DNA from: Nonomuraea montanisoli
GTDB taxonomy: Bacteria; Actinomycetota; Actinomycetes; Streptosporangiales; Streptosporangiaceae
Reading direction: 5' to 3'
NCBI RefSeq assembly: GCF_013363975.1
Contig: NZ_JABWGN010000024.1
Location: forward strand, 29,359-93,358
DNA length: 64,000 nucleotides
The translations under genes and the position numbers were made by a program. Of this stretch, positions 26,283-35,734 are shown in pieces (position 1 is the stretch's first letter; every line of letters begins with the position of its first letter). The notes beneath the pieces were generated by a model that was not told where the DNA came from, did no database searches, and was given only the letters and a program-made list of their open reading frames with translations.

Positions 26283-29200
26283 ATGGGATGGATCGGGATC
26301 GCGACGGGCCACGAGCTCACCGTCGAGGGGACGCGACGGCCGGTGCTCGCCTGCCGGACGGCCGCGGGCCGCGTGCTGGCCAAGGTGCCCGCCGACGTCA
26401 GGAAGGATCCGGCCGCGGTACGGCTCGCCGCCCTCTGCGAGCGGCTCGGCGAGCACGCGCGGGCGGTGCGCGACCGGGTCGAGTCCTGGATGGTGCGGTC
26501 GCTGCCCGTCCCGGCGACGGTGTTGGCGGCCGTGTGGGACGACCCGGTGTGGCGCGAGACGCTCACCGACCTGGTCATCGCCCCGATCGTCGACGGCGCG
26601 CCCGACCTCGGCCGCTGCGCGCTCCTGCGCGAGGGCGCGTGGACCGGCGCGGACGCCTTCGCGATCCCGCACCCGCTGCTGCTCGGCGACGAGCTGCCCG
26701 TCTGGCGGGGACGGTACCTCACGCAGGTGGTCGAGCAGGTGGGCCGCGAGGTGTGGACGCGTCCCGCGAGCATGGACCGCGCGTTCGGCCTGGTCGGCCT
26801 CTTCGGATACCTGGACGCCCGGTACGAGAGCGGCGCCGCGTTCGAGCGCCGCGTGCACGAGCTGGGCGGGCGGATCAAGGGGGACAGGGCGCGGTTCACC
26901 GTGCACGCGCCCGAGCCGCTCGGCGTCGAGATCGACCTGGACTGGAGCGGGCCGATGAGCCCGGCCTACCTGGCGGGGCTGAGCTTCACCGCGGGTGGCC
27001 GGGAGATCGGCGACATCGCCTGGTCCGAGGGCGTCCGCGTCCTCATGGCGCTGTACGCGACCCGCACCGTGGACGAGGCGGAGCCGGAGGTGGAGGCGGC
27101 CGAGGCGTACTCCCGCTACTGCGACGCCCACCAGGGCGAGCCCGGCACCGTGGCGCCCTCCGGCATCACCGGCCCGACGCGCGAGGTGCTGCTACGCGCC
27201 GAGGCGGTGCTGCCGGGCCCGCCCGCCGGCCCCGGCGAGGACACGTGCGTCGCCGTCCGCTACGAGCACTCCGTCCTGGACGAGCCGGTCGTCGAACTCG
27301 TCCGGCGCGCGGCCGTCGACGGCGACAAGGCCGAGAAGTCGCTGTACGACCTGGACCCGGTGGCGGAGACCGGCGTCGGCGCCGTGCACGCGGGCCCGCT
27401 CGGCTTCCTCGCCTCCGCCCTGCACCGCCACCCGGCGCACCGCGCCCGCATCCTGGCGGCGCACACCGACCTGCGGGCCGCCCGCGGCCTGGCCCCCCGC
27501 AAGCCCGGCCTCGCGCGCACCGCGCTGACGCGTACCGGCGACGACCTGGAGACGCACGCGCCCGAGCTGCTGCCGCCGTTCTTCGAGGAGTGCGCGCGGA
27601 TCCTGGCCGCCGCGGGCAGCGACCGCTTCGCCGCCGCCTTCTTCGACAAGGCCCGCGCCGCCGAGGACGCGCACGCGCTGCCGGTCGACGAGGCCGCGCT
27701 CGTCGCGGCGCACCTCGCCGCGGGCGCGGACGCCGCCGGAACGGCCACGCTCAAGAAGCACGGCGAGCGGCTCGCCGCCCGCCATCCCGCCCCCGGCGCG
27801 TACCGCTGGCACCGCGGCCTGCTCACCGCGTGGTGCGAGGAGGTCCCGGACGGCGCGGACGGCGCGCTGGCCCTGGCCGACGGCTGGGCGGCGCTGGCGA
27901 AGGCCGCCGGGCACGCGCTCGGCGGGCCCGAGGACGAACGCGCCGTCCGGGCCCTGCTGGACAGCGGCTGCATGGAGTCGGCGCCGCGGGCCCTCTGGAC
28001 GTTCGTCCTTCCGTTGCTCGGCCCGATGGCACGGGCCGACGCGGGCGTCGGCCGCGCGCTCCTCGGCACCCTGCCGCTGCCCGCCAAGGACAGCCCCAAG
28101 GCGAAGAGCGCGGCGGTGTCGCTCCTCCTCGGCAACCTCGCGGACGCGGGCCTGACCGCCCCGTTCACCACGTCCCCCGGGTTGGCGGGGGCGGCGGCGA
28201 AGGACTGGCTCGGCCGCTTCCTGAGGCGGTACGCGGGGCTCGCCCTCCCCGTCGCCGGTCTCGGCGACCTCCTGCACGACGCCGGTACGCGGCTGCGCGC
28301 GCAGGGCCTCACCTGCGACGACCACGAGGCGGTCCTGGGCGTGGACGAGGACGAGGTCAACCGCTGGGAGGAGACCGCCGCCGACCTGCCGCTCCTCGAT
28401 CTCCTCCTGGAGCGCGGCGTCCCGCTCGCGCGGCCGCGGCTGCTGCACACGTTCAAGCTGTACGACCGGCTCGCCTCCGGAGCGGGCACCGACCTGGCCG
28501 CCGTCGCCGCCGACCCGGACTGGGCTCCGCTGCTGCGCGACGCGATCGTGGGCAACGTGGCCAACCAGCTCAACGTCACCGAGCCCGCCGTCCCGAAGCA
28601 GACCGCCCCCGAGACCGTACGGGCCCTGACCGCGACACCGGGAACGGCGCGCATCGTCGCCGCCATCCTGGCCGAGCACGCCGGGCGAGTACCGGATCAA
28701 GGGCTCCCGGACGCGCACGCCGCCCTGTGCGACGCCGAACGGTTCACCGTCGCCGGAGTCCCCGGCCCCCTCCTGGACAGCGTCCGGACGATCGCGACCG
28801 GGACGGACCCGGCCCGCGCCCTGGCCGCCACGCTGAGCGGCGGCGTCCTCGACGAACTGGAGTTGCCCGCCTTCGTTCCCGGCCACGTCAACACCATCAC
28901 CGGCTACCTGGAGGAGAGCGGCGCCGACCTGCTCCTGATCGAGTCCGGCCGGCTCTGGGAGCACCAGTTCCGCGCCTCCGTCGTCACACCGGAGGGAGTC
29001 GGCCCGTCCCACGGCTTCGGCACCTACGAGGACATCTCCCACCGGTCCCACGAACGGACCGAGGCGCGCGACCTCTCCGACCGCTGCCTGATCGCCGTGA
29101 ACGGCCGGGTGACCGTCCTGGACCACGACGGTCCGCACTGCCCGCACGGCAGCGCGCACCCCGCCGCCCGCCGCGTCGCGCCGGCCGACGGCGAACGGGT

Positions 29201-31142
29201 CGCCTTCCCCGGTGGCGCCGAGGCCACCGTGTGGCGCGGCCGGGGCCGGATCATCGAGCTGCGGGACCCGGCCGGGCGGACCATCGGCCGCTACGTCCGC
29301 GGCTGGGGCGGCGTGCCCGAGCACAACGGCGCCGAGAACATCGGCACGGTCGAGCGCCACCGCTACGCGTCCGGGACCCGTCTGGTCGCGCCTCCCGGCC
29401 GGTGGTCGGCGATGCGGCCGCGCGACCCCGAGGGATCCAGGGCGCTGCGCGCCGTCGACGAGAAGAAGGCGCAGGAGCTGATCGACGTCGCGGACGCCGC
29501 GCTCGCCGCCGGCCTCATGCGGGTGCTGGACCCCGACAGCGGGTACGCGGAGAAGTACGCGGCCCGCGACGAGCTGAGGGGACGGCTCCGCCCGCTCCTG
29601 CCGGAGATCACCGACGAGTCGCTCCTGAGGGGCGTCACGTTCCTGGTGTGGACGGCCGTCGAATGCCGCGAGCGCGCGTTCGCCCTGCTGGACCGCCTGG
29701 CGCTGACCCCGCCGCCCCACCTGCGCCCGGCGCCCGCCTCCGCGGTGCCCGCCGTCCGGTCCGAGAAGTCCGCCGAGCCGGACGATCCGGGGCCTGAGTC
29801 CGCGTACGAGAGGATCGTCCACTTCGCCCGCGCCGCCGTCGAGGTGCCGTACGACAAGCAGATCGCGACCTTCGACGCCACCGCCGTCAAGGGCGTCGAG
29901 AACACGCTGGGCCGCCTCGGCGCCGCCGTCCTGGAGGCCGCGTGGGGCGAGGGCGGCGGGCGCGCGCGACTCCTGGAACTGGCCGCCGTCCCCGAACTCC
30001 TCCGCACCGACGGCACCTGGCACGTCGCCCGGCTGCGCCCGGAGTACGAGCTCGGGCGGATCCACTCGGGCCGCGGCCCCGTCATGGCCGCCGCCGTCGC
30101 CGACCACGAGGAGGTGGGGCACGGGTACGCGGTCACGGCGCTCCTCCACACCCCGGACGGCCCCGATCCGCTCCTGTTCACCCGCAACCGCGTCGTCGAG
30201 CTGCGGACCTGCCGCGGCTGGGGCGACCCGGACCGGCTCCGGCGGGCGCTCGACCTGATCGCCGAGATCGGCCCGCCGCCCGTGGACCGTGAGGCGACCG
30301 CACGGGCGTTCGCCGAGGCCACCGGCCTGTCACCGGCCCAGTGCCTGATCCTGCTGTCGACCTCGGCGCGCACGCTCTCCTGGCCGGACGGCTGGGCGCG
30401 GGGCCGCGTCGCCGCCCTGCGCGAGGGCGACGCCGCCCGCGCCCGCGAACTCGGCCTGACCGAGAGCGGACTGCGCGTCGCCGCGCTCTCCCTGGAGGCC
30501 CTCACCACCGCCGACGAGGCCGTCGACGTCGTCGAGCTGCTCATGCCCGACGACCCCGCCGACCTCTGGCGTACGGGCCCCGACCTGGACCGGGCGCTCG
30601 CGTACTGGACGGAACGCCACCCGAGGCTCACCGCGCTCACCGCCGGGCAGTGGGTCATCCTCGCCTCCGGCGCCGAGGACGCCCTGGAGGCGCTGATCGC
30701 CCTGTTCGGCGAGCGCCCGTCCGTACCTCCACCGGGTCACGTCGCCCGCGCGGCGAGGCTGCTGGCCGACCGCCTGCCCAAGGAGCACCCGGCTCGGACG
30801 ACCGCCGCCGCCCGCCTGCGTGACCTGCACGAACACGTCACCGGCCCGGACACGACCCTGCCCGTCGCCGCCGGGGTCACCTCGGTCACCGCGCTGGAAC
30901 GAGCCGCCGGGGCGACCGCGGCCCACCTCCCGGAGAGCGGGCTCGCCATCGGCGAAGCCCTCACCCTGGAGCCCGCCGGGGACGGCTACCGCGTCCACCT
31001 CCGCCCGTCCCGCTGGCCCGATCTCGACGCGCTGGCCCCGGCCCTGCGCCGCGGCGGCGCCACGGATGTCGCCCCGGTCATGGAGGACCTGCGCTTCCTC
31101 CGTTCGTCAGAGCCGCTGGAGGCCGCGGCCCGGCTGGGGTGA
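26283..31142 (+). CDS. Giant DUF4132-like (MolR/YehI-type) protein
   Basis: 1619 residues, soluble, no signal or TM segment. The N-terminal 300 residues (RRPVLACRTAAGRVLAKVP, RVESWMVRSLPVPATVLAAV, ADAFAIPHPLLLGDELPVW) resemble DUF4132, the domain of E. coli YehI/MolR-type proteins. The middle is helical repeat-like. About 900-1060 contains beta-rich segments such as RGRIIELRDPAGRTIGRYV. The C-terminus (about 1350-1500) again looks like a helical array. DUF4132 proteins accompany MoxR-type ATPases and vWA proteins; here the partner would be the KAP-like ATPase upstream. ATG 26283 has a weak SD; GTG 26229 would overlap the previous stop (GTGA). Confidence 0.65.
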   Translation: MGWIGIATGHELTVEGTRRPVLACRTAAGRVLAKVPADVRKDPAAVRLAALCERLGEHARAVRDRVESWMVRSLPVPATVLAAVWDDPVWRETLTDLVIAPIVDGAPDLGRCALLREGAWTGADAFAIPHPLLLGDELPVWRGRYLTQVVEQVGREVWTRPASMDRAFGLVGLFGYLDARYESGAAFERRVHELGGRIKGDRARFTVHAPEPLGVEIDLDWSGPMSPAYLAGLSFTAGGREIGDIAWSEGVRVLMALYATRTVDEAEPEVEAAEAYSRYCDAHQGEPGTVAPSGITGPTREVLLRAEAVLPGPPAGPGEDTCVAVRYEHSVLDEPVVELVRRAAVDGDKAEKSLYDLDPVAETGVGAVHAGPLGFLASALHRHPAHRARILAAHTDLRAARGLAPRKPGLARTALTRTGDDLETHAPELLPPFFEECARILAAAGSDRFAAAFFDKARAAEDAHALPVDEAALVAAHLAAGADAAGTATLKKHGERLAARHPAPGAYRWHRGLLTAWCEEVPDGADGALALADGWAALAKAAGHALGGPEDERAVRALLDSGCMESAPRALWTFVLPLLGPMARADAGVGRALLGTLPLPAKDSPKAKSAAVSLLLGNLADAGLTAPFTTSPGLAGAAAKDWLGRFLRRYAGLALPVAGLGDLLHDAGTRLRAQGLTCDDHEAVLGVDEDEVNRWEETAADLPLLDLLLERGVPLARPRLLHTFKLYDRLASGAGTDLAAVAADPDWAPLLRDAIVGNVANQLNVTEPAVPKQTAPETVRALTATPGTARIVAAILAEHAGRVPDQGLPDAHAALCDAERFTVAGVPGPLLDSVRTIATGTDPARALAATLSGGVLDELELPAFVPGHVNTITGYLEESGADLLLIESGRLWEHQFRASVVTPEGVGPSHGFGTYEDISHRSHERTEARDLSDRCLIAVNGRVTVLDHDGPHCPHGSAHPAARRVAPADGERVAFPGGAEATVWRGRGRIIELRDPAGRTIGRYVRGWGGVPEHNGAENIGTVERHRYASGTRLVAPPGRWSAMRPRDPEGSRALRAVDEKKAQELIDVADAALAAGLMRVLDPDSGYAEKYAARDELRGRLRPLLPEITDESLLRGVTFLVWTAVECRERAFALLDRLALTPPPHLRPAPASAVPAVRSEKSAEPDDPGPESAYERIVHFARAAVEVPYDKQIATFDATAVKGVENTLGRLGAAVLEAAWGEGGGRARLLELAAVPELLRTDGTWHVARLRPEYELGRIHSGRGPVMAAAVADHEEVGHGYAVTALLHTPDGPDPLLFTRNRVVELRTCRGWGDPDRLRRALDLIAEIGPPPVDREATARAFAEATGLSPAQCLILLSTSARTLSWPDGWARGRVAALREGDAARARELGLTESGLRVAALSLEALTTADEAVDVVELLMPDDPADLWRTGPDLDRALAYWTERHPRLTALTAGQWVILASGAEDALEALIALFGERPSVPPPGHVARAARLLADRLPKEHPARTTAAARLRDLHEHVTGPDTTLPVAAGVTSVTALERAAGATAAHLPESGLAIGEALTLEPAGDGYRVHLRPSRWPDLDALAPALRRGGATDVAPVMEDLRFLRSSEPLEAAARLG

Positions 31143-31146
31143 CGGT

Positions 31147-32871
31147 TCAGGAGGAGCGCGGGCGGTGGTCCGGGATGCGCACCGTGAGCAGGGCGACGTC
31201 GTCGTCGTTGTCGGCGGGGCGGACGCGGTCGATGAGCACGTCGCCCAGCGAGCCGACGGGCCGCTGGGCGAGCGAGGCGGCGTGCCGGCTCAGCCGGGCC
31301 ATCCCCTCGTCCAGCGACCGGGTGGGCGACTCGATCAGGCCGTCGGTGTAGAGCACCAGCGTGGACAGGGGCGGCAGGTCGACGGCGGCGTCGGCGCGGA
31401 CGGTGGGGATGCCGGTGCCCAGCAGGAGGCCGTGTCCCTCCTCCAGGAAGCGGGTGCGCCCGTCCCGCTCGACCAGCAGCGGCGGCGGGTGGCCCGCGTT
31501 GGTCCAGTGCAGGCGCCATCCGTCGTCGTCGCGCCGCTCCAGCCGGGCCAGGACGGCGGTGGCCATCGTGGTCTCGGCCATGCGGGCCACGGCCAGGTCG
31601 AGCCGGTCCACGATGACGCTGGGCGGCTCCTGGCCCGCGCCGGCATAGGCGCGCAGCATGTTGCAGACCTGCGCCATGCCGGCCGCCGCGTCCAGGTCGT
31701 GGCCGACCACGTCGCCGATCACCAGGGCCGTGGCGCCGTCGGGCAGGACGAAGGAGTCGTACCAGTCGCCGCCGACCTGCGAGGCGCGGGGCGCGGGCCG
31801 GTAGGAGGCGCTCATCTGCAGCCCGGGCACCGACGGGAGCTGGGGGAGCAGGTGACGCTGCATGGTCTCGGCGACCCGCCGTTGCCGCTCGTACAGGCGG
31901 GCGTTGTCCAGCGCCAGGCCCGCCCGGCGGGCGATGTCCTCCACCAGCAGCAGGTCGGCGGTGGTGAACGCGGCCGGTTGCCCGGAACGTCCCACCGTCA
32001 GGGCCCCGATCACGGCCCGCACGCCGCGGATCGGCGCGATGCACGCCGAGTGCATGCCCGTCTCCCGGAACAGCTCCTGCTGGATGACCGCGATGCCCGA
32101 GTCGGGCGGCCCCTGGTAGGTCTCGGGGCTCACGAGCGTGGCGGTGACTCCGCGCAGCGCCCGCGACAGGGGCATCGGCGACTCCTGGGGGACGGGCGGC
32201 ATCGGCCCCTCCAGGTCGTCCTGGTAGGTCAGGACACCGTCCTCGTGGTGCGCGACGGCGGCGCGCGACACCCCGCCCTCCTCGGTGAGCAGGTCGATCA
32301 CCGCCCAGTCCCCGAGCAGCGGCAGGACCAGGCGCACGAGCTGGCGCAGCGTCTCCTCGACGTCCAGGCTGGCGGTGAGCGTCGTGGTCGTCTCCGCGAG
32401 CAGGGCCAGCCGGTCGAGCTGCGACATCGAGGCCGTGGCGCCGGCCGTCTCGTGCGGCGGCGGCGCGGAGGAGGGCATCTCGTGGAAGAGCACCAGCGCT
32501 CCCATGCCTCCCGTGCCGAGCCGGCAGGGGGTCACCATCCAGGCGACGCGCATCAGCCGGCCGTCGCCGCGCTCGAACCACTCGTCCTCGCCCTGGGCGC
32601 TGCCGCCGGTGATGAGGGGCTGCCGCATCGTGCAGCGGCTGCGCGGCATGGACTCGCCGTACTTGCCCCGGTGCAGCAGGTCGTGGGCGTCCCGGCCCAG
32701 GAGTTCCGCGGCGGGGCGGCCCAGCAGCCGTTCGGCCCGGTCGGTGATCTCCACGATCCGCCCGCGGTCGTCCACCACGTACGCCCCGGCGTCGGCGAGG
32801 TCGGGCAGCCGGCGCAGGCGCATGTCCTCCGCCGTCCACGATCGCGCGGCGTCGTCGGCTGGCACGTTCAT
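31147..32871 (-). CDS. PAS-GAF-SpoIIE PP2C-type phosphatase
   Basis: 574 residues: a PAS domain (about 20-130, GAYVVDDRGRIVEITDRAERLLGRPAAELLG), a GAF domain (about 165-330) and a C-terminal SpoIIE/RsbU PP2C phosphatase (about 350-570), with metal-binding Asp in QVGGDWYDSFVLPDG and VIGDVVGHDLDAAAGMAQ and a C-terminal DNDDDVALLTVR. Such proteins dephosphorylate anti-sigma-factor antagonists in response to small signals. No anti-sigma or antagonist gene is adjacent. ATG 32871 has GGAAGGAG upstream. Its stop faces the giant DUF4132-like gene 4 bp away. Confidence 0.92.
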   Translation of the reverse strand: MNVPADDAARSWTAEDMRLRRLPDLADAGAYVVDDRGRIVEITDRAERLLGRPAAELLGRDAHDLLHRGKYGESMPRSRCTMRQPLITGGSAQGEDEWFERGDGRLMRVAWMVTPCRLGTGGMGALVLFHEMPSSAPPPHETAGATASMSQLDRLALLAETTTTLTASLDVEETLRQLVRLVLPLLGDWAVIDLLTEEGGVSRAAVAHHEDGVLTYQDDLEGPMPPVPQESPMPLSRALRGVTATLVSPETYQGPPDSGIAVIQQELFRETGMHSACIAPIRGVRAVIGALTVGRSGQPAAFTTADLLLVEDIARRAGLALDNARLYERQRRVAETMQRHLLPQLPSVPGLQMSASYRPAPRASQVGGDWYDSFVLPDGATALVIGDVVGHDLDAAAGMAQVCNMLRAYAGAGQEPPSVIVDRLDLAVARMAETTMATAVLARLERRDDDGWRLHWTNAGHPPPLLVERDGRTRFLEEGHGLLLGTGIPTVRADAAVDLPPLSTLVLYTDGLIESPTRSLDEGMARLSRHAASLAQRPVGSLGDVLIDRVRPADNDDDVALLTVRIPDHRPRSS

Positions 32872-33005
32872 GAGACGCCGCTCCTTCCTCTGATGCCGTG
32901 ACCGTCTCGCCACAGGAAGCCTAGAGGAACGCGGCATATGCCCGGCAAGCGTGGTCAGTCAGCAAGAGGTGCGGCCCTGAGCGCCGGGCCGGGCGCGGAC
33001 ATGGG

Positions 33006-33036
33006 CCGGCCCCGGCCGCTGGGCGGCCGGGGCCGG
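33006..33036. terminator. Terminator hairpin
   Basis: Perfect 14-bp stem (ccggccccggccgc) with a 3-nt loop, just 3' of the minus-strand small secreted protein gene. Confidence 0.7.
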
Positions 33037-33048
33037 GTGAGCCGGAGG

Positions 33049-33411
33049 TCAGTCGGCGCAGATGGCGAAGACGCTGATGCCGACGTCGTTGTAGCCGTCC
33101 TGGCGGCCGAGGGCGATCCAGCCGTGGCCGTCATCGGTGGGGAACGACCCGACCAGGATCGCCCGGTTGCCGCGGGCCTCGGCGCCGCCGCCGAGGACCT
33201 TCTTGCTGCCGGGGCAGTAGAGCGTGCGGCGCTGGAAGTTGGGGACGTTGGCGTTGGGCAGGGTGACGAGCTGGTAGCCGGGTGGAAGAGCCGATGGGCG
33301 GGCGGCCGCCGCGACCGGTGCCGAGGTCTGGCTGGCCATGGCGGACGTCGTCAGGCACGCCCCCGCCGCGAGGACGGTGAGGGGGAGGGCCAGGAACCAC
33401 TTCGACTGCAT
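33049..33411 (-). CDS. Small secreted protein with one likely disulfide
   Basis: 120 residues. A clear signal peptide (MQSKWFLALPLTVLAAGACL, cleaved after SAMA) precedes a mature domain of about 95 residues with two Cys (TLYCPGSKKVLGGGAEA and ISVFAICAD). It resembles small secreted actinobacterial proteins of unknown role. The ATG follows AAGGAG at 6 nt. It is divergent from the PadR gene. Confidence 0.75.
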   Translation of the reverse strand: MQSKWFLALPLTVLAAGACLTTSAMASQTSAPVAAAARPSALPPGYQLVTLPNANVPNFQRRTLYCPGSKKVLGGGAEARGNRAILVGSFPTDDGHGWIALGRQDGYNDVGISVFAICAD

Positions 33412-33624
33412 CGTTCTCCTTCTGTGCTGTCCTCCGGCGGCCACGGCCCGGACAGCGCGCGGCACGCCGGCGAGATGCGCGCGCTGACAGTGGGGGCTTG
33501 ATCGCAGAGGGCAAAGGGTCTGACACGTTGAGTATCGATGCTGTCACGTAGCGTGTCCAGACGTTTCCGGGGCGGATCTGTGAAGGATGTTGTTATAGTC
33601 AGTTCATCGGTATATAAAGATCGC

Positions 33625-34032
33625 ATGAGTATGAAGTCGATGCAGGAGCCCACGTTCCTGATTCTCACGGCGCTGGCGGCCGAGGCCCAGCACGGCTACG
33701 GCATCATGGCCGACGTCCTGCGCATGTCCGGCGAGCGGGTGCGGCTGCGCGCCGGCACCCTGTACGCCGCCCTCGACCGCCTGGAGGGGGAGGGCCTGGT
33801 CGAGGCCGACCGGGAGGAGGTCGTCGACGGGCGGGCACGGCGTTACTACCGTCTCACCTCCCACGGCGAGGCCCGGCTGGTCGCCGAGGCGGAGCGCATG
33901 CGCGGCAACGCGGACGCCGCCGCCGCCCGGCTGCGCGCCCGGCTGCGGCCGGCGCTCGCGGCGGCGCTGGGAGCCGCGGTCCTCCTCGCCCCCGGAGCGT
34001 CCCGGCCGGTCTCCGCCGGGAGGGCCGGGTGA
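33625..34032 (+). CDS. PadR family regulator
   Basis: 135 residues. The PadR winged helix is EPTFLILTALAAEAQHGYGIMADVLRMSG...RLRAGTLYAALDRLEGEGLVEADRE, with VDGRARRYYRLTSHGEARL as the wing. The C-terminal tail is short and Ala/Arg-rich. ATG 33625 sits in an AT-rich patch (tatataaaga just upstream, TATAGT at 33594-33599). It is coupled by a 4-bp overlap to the following membrane protein gene, a standard PadR operon arrangement. Confidence 0.9.
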   Translation: MSMKSMQEPTFLILTALAAEAQHGYGIMADVLRMSGERVRLRAGTLYAALDRLEGEGLVEADREEVVDGRARRYYRLTSHGEARLVAEAERMRGNADAAAARLRARLRPALAAALGAAVLLAPGASRPVSAGRAG

Positions 34033-35000
34033 GCCTGGAGAAGCGGTACCGGCGGCTGCTGGCGTGGTACCCGAAGCGGCACCGCGCGACGTACGAGGAG
34101 GAGATGGTCGCGGTCCTCCTCGCGGGCTCGGCCCCCGGCCGGCGGTGGCCCGGCGTCCGCGACACGTGCGACCTGCTGCGCGGGGGTCTCGCCGTCTGGT
34201 TGCGCCATGCCGGGGGAGCCGAGTCGCGCCGGCACTGGCATGAGGCGTTCGCGATCGCGACCGTGGTCGCCCCGATCGTGCTGCTGGTCGTCGAGACCGG
34301 CCCCGCCCTCGCCTACGTCCTGCGGACGCTGATGATCCCGGTATTGGTTCCCGAGCCCGCGCTGCGGACACTCGCCATGGCCCTGCCGTACGGGGTGGTC
34401 GCGGTGTCGGCCTGGCTGGGCCGGCGGACGGCGGCGGCCGTCCTGGCGTGGGGCTGGACGGTGCTGTACGCCTGGCTCGTCTCCAGTCCCTTCGGTCCTG
34501 TTCCCGCCGTCCGCATGGTCCGGGACGGCGCCCTCCTCGTGGGAGGAGGCGGGACCACGGCGGTGCAGCTGGCGCTGCCGACCGCTCTGCTCGCCATGAC
34601 GCTGACGCTCGCGCCGTGGTCCCCCCGCCCGGGGGCCGGCCGCACGGGCACCCCGGTCCGCCCGCCCGGTCCGGGCGTGGGACGCCTGGCCGGCTGGTCG
34701 GCCGCGGCTCTGGCCGCCGAGGTGGCGAGCGCCTGGACCTTCTCCCCGTGGGCGAGAGCCCTGCCCCTCCTCGTGCCCCTGGCCGCGGTGGCGGTGTCGG
34801 CGCGCTCCGCCGTGGGACGCCGGGCGGCGTTCATCCTGCTGCCCTTCATGGGCGTCGCCATGGCGTGGCCTCGCTGGGGCGCGGAGCCGTCCGACCTCGC
34901 GGCGCTCGCCGCGCTCTCGGCGGCCGCGGTGGCCGTGCCGGCCGTCGTGGCGCGACTGGCCGGAACGCGCGGAGCCGCCTCAGGGCCCGCGAGCGCGTGA
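34029..35000 (+). CDS. Membrane protein of PadR operon
   Basis: 323 residues. The N-terminus has the conserved segment SLEKRYRRLLAWYPKRHRATYEEEMVAVLL found in permease-like partners of PadR regulators. About seven hydrophobic helices follow (e.g. AFAIATVVAPIVLLVVETGPA, LALPTALLAMTLTLAPW, AALSAAAVAVPAVVARLAG). GTG 34029 overlaps the padR stop. Likely regulated together with, and by, that PadR protein. Function unknown. Confidence 0.82.
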   Translation: MSLEKRYRRLLAWYPKRHRATYEEEMVAVLLAGSAPGRRWPGVRDTCDLLRGGLAVWLRHAGGAESRRHWHEAFAIATVVAPIVLLVVETGPALAYVLRTLMIPVLVPEPALRTLAMALPYGVVAVSAWLGRRTAAAVLAWGWTVLYAWLVSSPFGPVPAVRMVRDGALLVGGGGTTAVQLALPTALLAMTLTLAPWSPRPGAGRTGTPVRPPGPGVGRLAGWSAAALAAEVASAWTFSPWARALPLLVPLAAVAVSARSAVGRRAAFILLPFMGVAMAWPRWGAEPSDLAALAALSAAAVAVPAVVARLAGTRGAASGPASA

Positions 35001-35052
35001 GCGGAGGCGGCCCTTCCCGAGGTCCGCGAAACGCCGAGGCGGGGCCGTCCGG

Positions 35053-35649
35053 TCAGTCCGGGACGGCGCGCAGCGCCTGGAGCATCCGCGACAGCGCCGC
35101 CCACGTGTCGTCGAGGTCGCTCGGGCCGCCGGATCCGGCCAGCCACAGGGCCGCCTCGTTCATGGCTCCGGACAGCAGGTGGGTGAGCGGTTCGACCGGC
35201 TGCGGCGCGATCACTCCGCGCTCGGCGAGGGTGGCGAGCGCTTCGGCGAGGTGGCGCGCCGAAGCGGCCTCGTCCATCGCCCGCCATTCGCTCCACCCCA
35301 GGACGGCGGGCCCGTCGATGAGCATGATGCGCTGGACGCCGGGGGCGGTGCTGGCGGTCAGGAACGCCCGGCACCCGGTCGTCAGCTGCTCCCACGGATC
35401 GTCCTGGGCCGCCGCCGTGCCGGCCACCTCGCGGGCGACCTCCTGCTGCACCTCCCGCAGCACCGCGCGGAAGAGGTCGGCCTTGCTCGCGAAGTGGTGG
35501 TACAGGGCGCCCTTGGTGACTCCGGCGGCCCGCACGATCTCGGCCAGGCCGACCGCGCCGTAGCCGTGGGCGGCGAACAGCCGCCGTCCCTCGCGCAGCA
35601 GGGTTCGCCTGGTCTGCTCGCGCTGATGGGCCCTGGTCCCCTCGGTCAT
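35053..35649 (-). CDS. TetR/AcrR family regulator
   Basis: 198 residues. HTH at about 10-55 (RRTLLREGRRLFAAHGYGAVGLAEIVRAAGVTKGALYHHFASKADLF); the C-terminal domain is of the usual TetR type. ATG 35649 follows GGAGGGGAG. It is divergent from a VOC gene, and two 23-bp palindromes separate the genes, so it almost certainly represses itself and that gene. Confidence 0.92.
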   Translation of the reverse strand: MTEGTRAHQREQTRRTLLREGRRLFAAHGYGAVGLAEIVRAAGVTKGALYHHFASKADLFRAVLREVQQEVAREVAGTAAAQDDPWEQLTTGCRAFLTASTAPGVQRIMLIDGPAVLGWSEWRAMDEAASARHLAEALATLAERGVIAPQPVEPLTHLLSGAMNEAALWLAGSGGPSDLDDTWAALSRMLQALRAVPD

Positions 35650-35665
35650 CGCGCTCCCCTCCACG

Positions 35666-35720
35666 TTGACATACCGATGGTACGTCAATACGGTACCTTC
35701 ACATACCGACGGTATGTGAA
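35666..35720. promoter_or_regulatory. Paired TetR operators
   Basis: A perfect 23-bp palindrome at 35698-35720 has half-site TTCACATACCG around a central A. A second, imperfect 23-bp copy at 35666-35688 (TTGACATACC...GGTACGTCAA) lies 32 bp away centre to centre. Both lie between the divergent tetR and VOC genes. Confidence 0.8.
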
Positions 35721-35734
35721 ATGAGGAGGGCAGC

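Noticed and set aside
27192..30149. A 985-codon minus-strand frame opposite the DUF4132-like gene
   Set aside because: Shadow of third-position GC in the plus-strand gene; no recognisable motif.
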